Shown piece by piece: positions 1-5,409 of a stretch of DNA of 7,979 nucleotides (position 1 is its first letter; the number at the start of each line of letters is the position of its first letter). The position numbers and the translations under genes are program-made. Source of the DNA: UBA1268 sp002694955 (GTDB lineage Bacteria > Planctomycetota > Planctomycetia > Pirellulales > UBA1268); NCBI GenBank assembly GCA_028066355.1, contig JALCBP010000095.1:1-7979 (forward strand), in the 5' to 3' direction. The notes beneath the pieces are model-generated. The model ran no database searches and was not told where the DNA came from. It worked only from the letters and a program-made list of their open reading frames with translations.

Positions 1-1084
1 GAATTGGTTCTTCTGGCACCGGCGTGGACACATCGGTTTGCAGCGTGTTTGGATTTTTCGTGTTTGTAGACGATGACAACGGACTTGTAGGCTCGGGTGG
101 CAAAGATGAACCAATAGCCATAGCAGTGCCCTGGGGTACCGTTGCATTGTTCACCATCGATGAACCTGTTGGATCTGTTGCTGAAGTGGACTCCGCTCCA
201 GCAGAAACTGGAGGATCAACGACCTTAGATGACACAACCTCGGGTCTTTGAGAATTCGACCCACTATCGACACCAGAAAATAGCCGGTCATCTAGTGATG
301 GTTCGTCAGATTCTTTTTGTGCCAATTCTCCTTCCAGAGATTCCGTCTCGAGAGTGGGTTGAACCTGGCTCTGATCGATTTTTGAGTCCACATCCTTATT
401 ACCCACAAGATCGGGCAACACTGGAGGTTGGTCTGCCTGCTGCTGTACTTGGGCGTCTCCAAACGTACGAAATAGTTGGACCCCAAAAATACCAACAAGA
501 AGAAAAAGCAAAGTTATTGCCACGATGATGGCAAGTGGGGCAAACATCTGCTTTTTTTCGAACGCATGTACAACATCTGCTGACTCTTCGCTATCCGCAT
601 CAAGGGTTAGATCATCCAGTTCAGCACGTATAGCACGCGCATTCTCGATACCTGCCGCATGGCCTGTCTGGCCAGTCAGCAAAGAAGCTTTTCTTGACGT
701 TAACTCAAAAAGCTTCCGACCTTCGTCGTCACCAAGTTCCATCATCAACTCTTGCTGCCCAAGCATTTCCGAAAGCAACTGGTGACACTCAGCTGCTTCA
801 CACAACTGAACGTCAGACTCAATGCAATTTGATTCAAAAGCACCAAGGCATTCTTCAGGTAACGCATTATCAAGAAATTCAGCCATACTATTAGCACTGG
901 CAGACAAGCCTGCAGCATCTACTCGAGGTGATGGCAGATCAAGATTCCCAAGGACTCGCTCAATCCTTTGCTCAATTTCTCGTGCTGCATCGTGAGATAA
1001 AACTTTTTCGTCTAAGTCTCGTTGATCTTCTTCAGAGAGCACATGGTCTCGCCACGCCAACAGGGTTCTGACAGTCAGTCGCAT
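1..1084 (-). CDS. Single-pass membrane protein with anti-sigma-like N-terminus, planctomycete type (3' end outside window)
   Basis: An uninterrupted reading frame runs from ATG at 1084 to the left edge, giving 361 codons with no stop, so the C-terminus is missing. GAGG at 1095-1092 lies 7 bases before the ATG. Residues 1-180 are hydrophilic and helical. They begin MRLTVRTLLAWRDHVLSEED and later have AEFLDNALPEE (68-78) followed by C79, C87, C95, C100 and H101. Both stretches resemble the 'YLDGxLxxEE' helices of zinc-type anti-sigma domains, but the standard HxxxCxxC motif is absent. One membrane helix spans about 181-205. Everything after it is acidic and Ser/Thr/Pro/Gln-rich with no fold I recognise. 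The expected topology is cytoplasmic N-terminus and periplasmic tail. I recall this N-terminal style from planctomycete hypothetical proteins. A role as an anti-sigma factor or signalling scaffold is inference; no sigma factor gene is visible beside it. Confidence 0.85.
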   Translation of the reverse strand, partial: MRLTVRTLLAWRDHVLSEEDQRDLDEKVLSHDAAREIEQRIERVLGNLDLPSPRVDAAGLSASANSMAEFLDNALPEECLGAFESNCIESDVQLCEAAECHQLLSEMLGQQELMMELGDDEGRKLFELTSRKASLLTGQTGHAAGIENARAIRAELDDLTLDADSEESADVVHAFEKKQMFAPLAIIVAITLLFLLVGIFGVQLFRTFGDAQVQQQADQPPVLPDLVGNKDVDSKIDQSQVQPTLETESLEGELAQKESDEPSLDDRLFSGVDSGSNSQRPEVVSSKVVDPPVSAGAESTSATDPTGSSMVNNATVPQGTAMAIGSSLPPEPTSPLSSSTNTKNPNTLQTDVSTPVPEEPI

Positions 1085-1114
1085 TTATGATGCCTCACAT
1101 TCAGGAACTAGCAC

Positions 1115-1134
1115 GTGTCTTTCTGTACAGACAC
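1115..1134. repeat. Inverted repeat GTGTCT/AGACAC with inner palindrome CTGTACAG
   Basis: Arms GTGTCT (1115-1120) and AGACAC (1129-1134) are perfectly complementary around 8 bases. The 8-base palindrome CTGTACAG occupies 1123-1130 and overlaps the right arm. It lies 31-50 bases upstream of the membrane-protein start, inside its probable leader or promoter, so it could be an operator or an mRNA hairpin. No regulator can be named. Confidence 0.45.
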
Positions 1135-1151
1135 CAGCGTCACCGATATAA

Positions 1152-1176
1152 CGCTAGCGGCATACTCACTCCCGCT
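1152..1176. repeat. Palindrome CGCTAGCG and overlapping inverted repeat AGCGG/CCGCT
   Basis: CGCTAGCG (1152-1159) is a perfect 8-base palindrome. AGCGG (1156-1160) also pairs with CCGCT (1172-1176) across 11 bases. It sits between the weak -10 at 1183-1178 and the membrane-protein start. It may be an operator or a leader hairpin; chance is possible. Confidence 0.3.
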
Positions 1177-1254
1177 GACTATATCTGTGTCGCATTCCAG
1201 CCAAATTCGTACAAAAAAATAACCAGTAGATACAAATTGAAGCGTTTCTCCGAG

Positions 1255-1267
1255 TTTCTTTAAGAAA
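1255..1267. repeat. Perfect inverted repeat TTTCTT-T-AAGAAA
   Basis: Six-base arms lie around a single central base, about 115 bases upstream of the TPR gene. AT-rich symmetry of this sort is compatible with a dimeric repressor site, but it is also the easiest kind to arise by chance. Confidence 0.25.
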
Positions 1268-1370
1268 ACCGAACTTTTTCATGCTGTTCTTCGTAGAAAA
1301 TAACTCTGTCTCCGTCTCCGCAAAAATCTCCTGGCTTCTAAATTAATGTGTCTTGTAACTGAGTTGATTC

Positions 1371-1375
1371 GAGGG
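1371..1375 (+). promoter_or_regulatory. Shine-Dalgarno GAGGG fixing the TPR gene start
   Basis: GAGGG ends 6 bases before ATG 1382. The in-frame upstream ATG at 1346 has no purine-rich sequence in front of it (it is preceded by TTCTAAATTA), so 1382 is preferred. Confidence 0.6.
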
Positions 1376-1381
1376 TCTGAG

Positions 1382-1966
1382 ATGTCCGTATCTCATGAAA
1401 ATATGACTTCCCTAGAAAATATGCGGCATTCTGCCCTGCTACGACAGGCGTCTGGCTACATAGAACTTGCAGAGTTCAACATGACGCCCAATGGCGAAGT
1501 ATCTGAACCATCCAAAAGGCTTCTGCGCAAAGCTATTGAATTATTAGACAGACTTTCTGCAACAGAAAAATTAAATGGAAATGCCACTGTATTACGAGCG
1601 GAGGCACTTCGAGTACTCGGCCGGTTTTCTGATGCGATTCCATATTTTCGACTTGCTGTTACCAAAACTCCCCAGTCTATGACGAGTTGGCTCGGCTTCG
1701 GATGGTGCTTAAAGCGTCTGGGACAACTCTCAGACGCAATAACCGTGCTGACTCAGGGCATTGATGTTTGTGGTAATGAACCAATTCTCGCGTATAACCT
1801 GTCCTGTTACCACTCGCTTGCCGGAAATGTTCCTGCCGCCATCGAATATTTAACCAAAGCGATTTCCTCAGATGACCGTTTTAGGTCGCTTACGAGCCGC
1901 GAAAGTGACTTTGATTCGATTCGTAACGACCCGAGATTTGTAGCGGCGATTGAACAGCCTGTATAA
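1382..1966 (+). CDS. TPR-repeat protein
   Basis: This 194-residue protein has no signal peptide or membrane segment and is probably cytoplasmic. After a helical N-terminal region (about 15-60), three TPR-like helix pairs can be read. Repeat 1 is about 66-97, with AEALRVLGRFSDAIPYFRLA. Repeat 2 is about 98-131, with LGFGWCLKRLGQLSDAI. Repeat 3 is about 134-165, with YNLSCYHSLAGNVPAAIEYL. The C-terminus DFDSIRNDPRFVAAI is the ending often seen on bacterial TPR proteins. TPRs bind peptides or other proteins, so the likely role is as an adaptor; the partner is not visible. The AroE-like gene starts 49-91 bases downstream on the same strand, so the two probably share a transcript. The start at 1382 is chosen over 1346 because of its Shine-Dalgarno site; the longer form would have 206 residues. 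Confidence 0.9.
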   Translation: MSVSHENMTSLENMRHSALLRQASGYIELAEFNMTPNGEVSEPSKRLLRKAIELLDRLSATEKLNGNATVLRAEALRVLGRFSDAIPYFRLAVTKTPQSMTSWLGFGWCLKRLGQLSDAITVLTQGIDVCGNEPILAYNLSCYHSLAGNVPAAIEYLTKAISSDDRFRSLTSRESDFDSIRNDPRFVAAIEQPV

Positions 1967-1983
1967 CGTGCAGACAAATTCTG

Positions 1984-1995
1984 CCGATTGATCGG
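1984..1995. repeat. Near-palindrome CCGAT-TG-ATCGG in the TPR/AroE-like gap
   Basis: Five-base perfect arms surround two bases in the short gap after the TPR stop. There is no T-run, so it is not a convincing terminator. It could be an RNA hairpin or binding site affecting the downstream gene, which lacks an obvious Shine-Dalgarno sequence. Confidence 0.3.
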
Positions 1996-2057
1996 TGGTT
2001 TCAAGCGAGTGATTTTTGTCCACCATTCAGCGAAAGGGAATTTCAGTACTGAATGCC

Positions 2058-2894
2058 ATGATCAACCCGGCCCTGCAGGAAGTTATCGCTGTTCTCGGTC
2101 ACCCAGCTGCAGGGAATCCTGCGCAATTTCTCTTCGAACGAGTTGTAACTCATGACTCACTCGATTGGAGATTCCTGACACTGGAAATAGCACCGGCCCG
2201 TCTTGCCGATGCACTCGTTGGTGTTGCTGCTCTAGGATTCCGAGGGTGTATGCTCGCTGGTCCTTTACAAGAACTCGCTGTCGGCTTCACAACATCTGTG
2301 AGACCAGCTGCTAGGTTTGCAGGAGGCTGCAACCTATTGGAGCAAAGCAAAGATGGGGGACTCCTTGGTCACCTCACACTTGGTCGTGGAGTGCTTGATT
2401 CGATCAGACTTCACACAGATCCCTCAACGACGCGCGCGCTCATTCTCGGGACGAATCTTCTCGCTCGTTCCCTCGCTCTTGAATTAACACTGGGTGGCAT
2501 TCCTGGAATCACCATTGTGGACCCTTGGGACGATCAAGCGTCCGCTTTAGCAGAAGCCGTCAATGCGGTTGAAGGTGGCAATGCATCGGCTGCAGAAAAT
2601 AAAGTCGTACCAATGGATGAAGATCTAGGGATTGTCATTGCTACTGAAGAGGATCGACTTCTGCCTGGCGATTTTCAACTCCCTGAATTTCGAGAAGATC
2701 TTGTTGTTGTGGACACGTCACTTGATCCAAAAAACTCGGTGATAATCAAGGCAGCTAAGGATGCCAACTCATGCCGAATTGACGGCCTTGAGGTGACTGC
2801 ATGCATTATGGCACTTAATTTTCGGATCTTAACCGGCATCGAAACTGACACGGAAGCACTCCGAGAAGCTCTTGATGAATTTCTTGATTACTAA
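2058..2894 (+). CDS. Shikimate dehydrogenase (AroE) homologue with degenerate active site
   Basis: The two-domain layout and length (278 residues) match AroE. IAVLGHP (10-16), the segment LGFRGCMLAGPLQELAV (59-75), GGCNLL (89-94) and LLGHLTLGRGVLDSI align with the AroE substrate domain. ALILGTNLLARSLALEL and ITIVDPW align with the nucleotide-binding domain, and ILTGIETDTEALREAL matches the AroE C-terminus. All catalytic signatures are altered. The HSxSP motif is GNPAQ. The catalytic Lys of 'TIPHK' is Q71. 'NTD', with the catalytic Asp, is LTL (106-108). The glycine-rich GAGGA is GTNLL. The late conserved Gln is I250. Shikimate oxidation is therefore unlikely; a binding or regulatory role is inferred. 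The frame is open back to TTG 2016, which would add 14 residues. ATG 2058 is preferred by codon, but neither start has a good ribosome site. It is probably cotranscribed with the TPR gene. Confidence 0.85.
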   Translation: MINPALQEVIAVLGHPAAGNPAQFLFERVVTHDSLDWRFLTLEIAPARLADALVGVAALGFRGCMLAGPLQELAVGFTTSVRPAARFAGGCNLLEQSKDGGLLGHLTLGRGVLDSIRLHTDPSTTRALILGTNLLARSLALELTLGGIPGITIVDPWDDQASALAEAVNAVEGGNASAAENKVVPMDEDLGIVIATEEDRLLPGDFQLPEFREDLVVVDTSLDPKNSVIIKAAKDANSCRIDGLEVTACIMALNFRILTGIETDTEALREALDEFLDY

Positions 2895-2909
2895 ACCATC
2901 AAGATCACA

Positions 2910-2928
2910 CTGATAGCTTCGATATCAG
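2910..2928. terminator. Small hairpin between convergent genes, possible weak terminator
   Basis: CTGATA (2910-2915) pairs perfectly with TATCAG (2923-2928) around 7 bases in the 35-base gap between two convergent stops. There is no T-run on either strand, so intrinsic termination is doubtful; position is the main support. Confidence 0.3.
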
Positions 2929-2929
2929 C

Positions 2930-3922
2930 TTATCCCGCTAGTCGATCAATCTTCTTAATAACAGCCTTGGCACTACTTCGAACCTCAGCAACCGAATCTT
3001 GTTGCAACTCTTCAATCTTCTTGATAATACCGCTCGGCGGACCCTCATTTGTCGCATCGATCAGCATCGTAATACCTCGCAAGGCATTCACAACAACAAG
3101 GGCTCGCTTGTACCGTTCTGACTGCATCTTATCGTCAGGCGTTTTTTCATCGAGATAAACATCTTCTAAGGCAAGCATCTCCGAAAGTGTGTCATAGGCG
3201 TCTGGCTGCCCAAGTCTCGCTAACCCGAGCGCTGCGTTGGATCGAACATCGGCTGACGGATCTCCGACCAACCGCAACAGTCCATCAATACTCCTTTCAC
3301 CACCAAGCACTCCAAGCGTAAACCCACATGCATCTCTCACCCGAGAATTTGCTGAAGTAGTTGCAGCCAACACTGCGGCCACAACATCGTCGCGATTCTC
3401 AAACGATCTGCCAGCTTTCTGCAGGTTTGTTGCTAGAACAGCGATCGCCTCAATGGCAGCCTGTGTTGTAGGTTCATCATCATTTGCATTGACACGTCGA
3501 ACGAGTGCTGGCGCCGCCTCCGGAACAGAGAACTCACCAAGCGCCCGACACAAGTAGAGCCGCAATGTTTCTGATTGCTCGCCAGTTCGACCACTGCCTA
3601 CTTCATCATCAAGAATGCTTCCTAACTCCGAAGCAAGTTTTACATCGGCTTTCAGGCCAGAACCATTTGGGCCTCGCAAATCATTTGCCAGATTGAGCGC
3701 TGCCTGCCAACGCCCTTCATTGGCGCGGCGAAGAGTGCGAACGTACGCTTGTGGATCGTTGCCGAGATGTGCCAACCAATGGAAGGCCAACCAAACACAA
3801 ACAATAATTGCGACGATAACACCTGGAACAAGAAACAGCTGAACAAGAAACGCCGCACTCGGTGGTTCAACGGGCGGGAGACTGTCATCCGGATTAATCG
3901 GTTGATTTGAAGTGGTAGCCAT
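2930..3922 (-). CDS. HEAT-repeat protein with N-terminal membrane helix
   Basis: This 330-residue protein has a short Pro-rich N-terminus (to about 22), then one strong membrane helix (about 24-50, AAFLVQLFLVPGVIVAIIVC) with no signal cleavage site. The rest is alpha-helical. HEAT-type units are visible at about 118-145 (LRLYLCRALGEF..AAPALVRRV), 152-190 (AAIEAIAVL), 193-220 (SRVRDACGFTLGVLGG..DGLLRLVG) and 222-252 (ADVRSNAALGLARLGQPDAYDTLSEML). A last partial unit lies near the C-terminus (VAEVRSSAKAVIKKI). HEAT arrays are protein-binding scaffolds, so a membrane-tethered scaffold is the natural reading; the partner is unknown. I recall similar membrane-anchored HEAT proteins from planctomycetes. 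It is convergent with the AroE-like gene and divergent from the lipoate ligase gene. No clear Shine-Dalgarno sequence precedes the ATG. Confidence 0.9.
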   Translation of the reverse strand: MATTSNQPINPDDSLPPVEPPSAAFLVQLFLVPGVIVAIIVCVWLAFHWLAHLGNDPQAYVRTLRRANEGRWQAALNLANDLRGPNGSGLKADVKLASELGSILDDEVGSGRTGEQSETLRLYLCRALGEFSVPEAAPALVRRVNANDDEPTTQAAIEAIAVLATNLQKAGRSFENRDDVVAAVLAATTSANSRVRDACGFTLGVLGGERSIDGLLRLVGDPSADVRSNAALGLARLGQPDAYDTLSEMLALEDVYLDEKTPDDKMQSERYKRALVVVNALRGITMLIDATNEGPPSGIIKKIEELQQDSVAEVRSSAKAVIKKIDRLAG

Positions 3923-4009
3923 AAATTATGATTTTACGAGTGTTTAAAAACCTAGACCATTTATCAGATGCATCAGGCCAACAGAGTAATAAGCTAGTTC
4001 ATCTTCTAA

Positions 4010-4015
4010 CATAAT
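4010..4015 (+). promoter_or_regulatory. Possible -10 element (CATAAT) for the lipoate-ligase gene
   Basis: CATAAT matches the sigma-70 -10 consensus at five of six positions and would start transcription about 25 bases before ATG 4047. No good -35 lies 16-18 bases upstream. The same 124-base divergent region contains the 8-base palindrome GATGCATC at 3967-3974. Confidence 0.3.
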
Positions 4016-4046
4016 AGACTTTCCACCTAGACAGTGATGAATTGTG

Positions 4047-4802
4047 ATGAAAATATTTGGAAGTAACGCTCAGTGGCTTGATGAATCAATACTTCCGCCA
4101 CTGATTTCGGCTGCAGAACAGTTAGCCGTTGATGAAGCCATGCTAAATGAAGCAGAAAAAGGCTTGCTCCAGAACTCGGTGGTTCGCACATGGCAAGCAG
4201 CGACACCTGTTGTTGTCCTTGGTTCATCAAGTGAACTTCTAAGAGAAGTGAATTATGACGCTTGCAAACGACTCAAGATTCCTATTTTACGACGGCCAAG
4301 TGGTGGTGCAACGGTAATACTCGGTCCGGGTTGTGTCATGTGGTCGATCGTAATTCCCCTTGAAAATGTCCCACCACTTGAAACTATACACACCTCCATA
4401 CTTGATCCTCTTGCTGCAACTCTTTCCGCAGAAGGACCAGAGGTCTTCCGAGAAGGAACCTCTGATTTAGTCGTCAGAGTAGCAAGCGGGATGAAAAAGA
4501 TTTCTGGAAATGCTCTTCGTGTACGTCGTCAGAGCGTGCTCTATCACGGAACTCTTCTAGACGAATTTCCACTTGAACTTGTTGGACAGTTGCTTAGGCA
4601 CCCCCCACGGGAGCCCGAATATCGACATCAACGAATTCATAGTGATTTCATAACGAATCTGTCGCTAGGTCGCGAACAGATCGACAAAGCAGTGCGAGAT
4701 GCTTTCTGTGCTAGCAGCAGTACGACAACGTGGCCACATGCTCAGGCCCAACATCTTCTAGAATCACGCTATAAACAGACTTCTTGGACAGAACGGCTCT
4801 AG
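4047..4802 (+). CDS. Lipoate-protein ligase A family protein (LplA/LipB/BirA fold)
   Basis: This 251-residue cytoplasmic protein shows the biotin/lipoate ligase catalytic fold. The N-terminal helix AAEQLAVDEAML (22-33) is family-typical. RRPSGGATVILGPGCVMWSI (82-101) matches the RRxSGGGAVxHDxGxxxxS lipoyl-AMP loop. SDLVV (139-143) followed by GMKKISGNALRVRRQSVLYH (148-167) and GTLL contains the conserved Lys (K150 or K151) that binds lipoyl-AMP. EYRHQRIHSDFITNL (191-205) is the family's late motif. The family activates lipoate with ATP and transfers it to the E2 and GcvH subunits of 2-oxoacid dehydrogenases and the glycine cleavage system; some members transfer octanoate. The separate C-terminal domain of E. 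coli LplA is absent, as in many compact bacterial members, so ligase versus octanoyl or lipoyl transferase cannot be decided. A GTG directly before the ATG is an alternative start. Confidence 0.9.
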   Translation: MKIFGSNAQWLDESILPPLISAAEQLAVDEAMLNEAEKGLLQNSVVRTWQAATPVVVLGSSSELLREVNYDACKRLKIPILRRPSGGATVILGPGCVMWSIVIPLENVPPLETIHTSILDPLAATLSAEGPEVFREGTSDLVVRVASGMKKISGNALRVRRQSVLYHGTLLDEFPLELVGQLLRHPPREPEYRHQRIHSDFITNLSLGREQIDKAVRDAFCASSSTTTWPHAQAQHLLESRYKQTSWTERL

Positions 4803-4831
4803 ATCAACTGATTGAATACGTGCCCAAACCT

Positions 4832-4847
4832 AGTTTTCATAAAAACT
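4832..4847 (+). terminator. Weak hairpin AGTTTT-CATA-AAAACT after the ligase gene
   Basis: Six-base perfect arms with a four-base loop, 30 bases past the stop. T-rich sequence follows (ATTTTCCCCCTATTTTT), but the stem is almost all A:T. It could serve as a modest terminator. Confidence 0.3.
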
Positions 4848-4864
4848 CAAATTTTCCCCCTATT

Positions 4865-4893
4865 TTTACGACGGCAATCAACTATGGCAGAAT
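4865..4893 (+). promoter_or_regulatory. Candidate sigma-70 promoter for the small-protein/glycosyltransferase unit
   Basis: TTTACG (4865-4870) and CAGAAT (4888-4893) are separated by exactly 17 bases, each matching the consensus at four of six positions. Transcription would start near 4900 and leave a leader of about 205 bases before ATG 5105. The match is only moderate, but position and spacing suit the downstream pair. Confidence 0.35.
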
Positions 4894-4922
4894 AGGTTGA
4901 GATGGGGGATCAGGGCGAATAA

Positions 4923-5021
4923 TCAGGCTTTTTTTCAAGTCATGATTTGGCCTGACTCGCTTTGCCGATTTTCCTTACGGCAGATAATACAAGAGGTTGG
5001 TGAAAAACTCGCCTTCCACCA
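4923..5021 (+). other. Leader with three successive inverted repeats, candidate structured RNA
   Basis: TCAGGC (4923-4928) pairs with GCCTGA (4950-4955); inside this, CAAG and TTTG can extend the stem beyond a bulged T-run. TGCCG (4963-4967) pairs with CGGCA (4978-4982). TGGTG (4998-5002) pairs with CACCA (5017-5021). All lie between the candidate promoter and the small gene. I do not recognise a known riboswitch or ncRNA family. The stems are short, so chance cannot be excluded. Confidence 0.3.
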
Positions 5022-5085
5022 TGGCCTAGAAAATCGCTACGGTTTGATACTTCCACGAATGACATGAGGTCGTCCGGAATATTTC

Positions 5086-5100
5086 GCAACAGGAGGTTGC
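5086..5100 (+). promoter_or_regulatory. Hairpin GCAAC-AGGAG-GTTGC presenting the Shine-Dalgarno sequence
   Basis: GCAAC (5086-5090) pairs perfectly with GTTGC (5096-5100), leaving AGGAG as the loop. The strong ribosome site AGGAGG (5091-5096) lies 8 bases before ATG 5105, so it sits in the loop and the first stem base. ACAGGAGGT differs from the CsrA-site core ACARGGAUGU by one missing base and one change. Translational control, perhaps by a CsrA-type protein, is inference. Confidence 0.5.
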
Positions 5101-5104
5101 AGCA

Positions 5105-5374
5105 ATGCATTTACATTTGAATGCCGCGGACGTGCGCGACATGGTAACCCGCTTATTTGTTGATCTTGGTGCTGAAAGTGATGACGCCGCCGACCTTCAA
5201 GAAAACATTCGTATTGATCGGGGTCGGTGTGTTGCTCGCTGCTATCGCGTAACAGAAATGTTCGCAATGTGGCTCATTGACTGTGGCGTTGTTCAATTCT
5301 ACAACGCTGACGGGGAGATGCTTCACACGGTCAATCTTTTCAACGACCTGCAACCGCAGCGAGTTGCCGCATAG
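5105..5374 (+). CDS. Small protein of unknown function, planctomycete type
   Basis: This 89-residue protein has the strongest ribosome site in the window (AGGAGG, 8-base spacing). There is no signal peptide or membrane segment. It begins MHLHLNAADVRDMVTRLFVD, an amphipathic helix. A probable beta sheet follows (IRIDRGRCVARCYRV about 35-49; MFAMWLIDCGVVQFYNADGE about 52-71; LHTVNLF about 73-79). The pattern suggests a compact alpha/beta domain with hydrophobic W56, F65 and Y66 and three Cys (42, 46, 60). I have a loose recollection of similar short planctomycete proteins but cannot name a function. The glycosyltransferase-like gene starts 35 bases after its stop on the same strand, so they likely form an operon, and the small protein may act with it. 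Confidence 0.85.
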   Translation: MHLHLNAADVRDMVTRLFVDLGAESDDAADLQENIRIDRGRCVARCYRVTEMFAMWLIDCGVVQFYNADGEMLHTVNLFNDLQPQRVAA

Positions 5375-5409
5375 TGCGGTCCTTTTGATCCTTACGGGAT
5401 ACCGCCAGC

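Larger units (their letters stand above)
1085..1381. other. Divergent intergenic region with several inverted repeats
   Basis: This region separates the minus-strand membrane protein from the plus-strand TPR gene, so it must hold two divergent promoters. On the minus strand TATAGT (1183-1178) is a fair -10, but I see no good -35. On the plus strand TTGAAG (1238-1243) and TTAAGA are spaced 17 bases apart, but the -10 is poor. Three inverted repeats are present and listed separately. No convincing small gene is seen. Confidence 0.5.
4803..5104. other. Non-coding stretch: weak terminator, promoter and structured leader
   Basis: No convincing gene lies here. Reading left to right, there is a weak AT-rich hairpin after the lipoate-ligase gene (4832-4847), a plausible sigma-70 promoter (4865-4893), then four successive inverted repeats (4923-5100) ending with the hairpin that carries the ribosome site of the next gene. 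Elements are listed separately. Confidence 0.6.

Noticed and set aside
24..894. Several short plus-strand frames across the left end
   Set aside because: They are antisense shadows of the 361-codon minus-strand membrane-protein gene, which stays open across the region and has a recognisable N-terminus and membrane helix.
1346..1381. Upstream ATG 1346 as start of the TPR gene
   Set aside because: No ribosome site in front of it, while ATG 1382 has GAGGG at ideal spacing.
2016..2057. TTG 2016 as start of the AroE-like gene
   Set aside because: Not excluded, but TTG is rarer, there is no clear ribosome site, and the AroE homology needs only a few residues before IAVLGHP.
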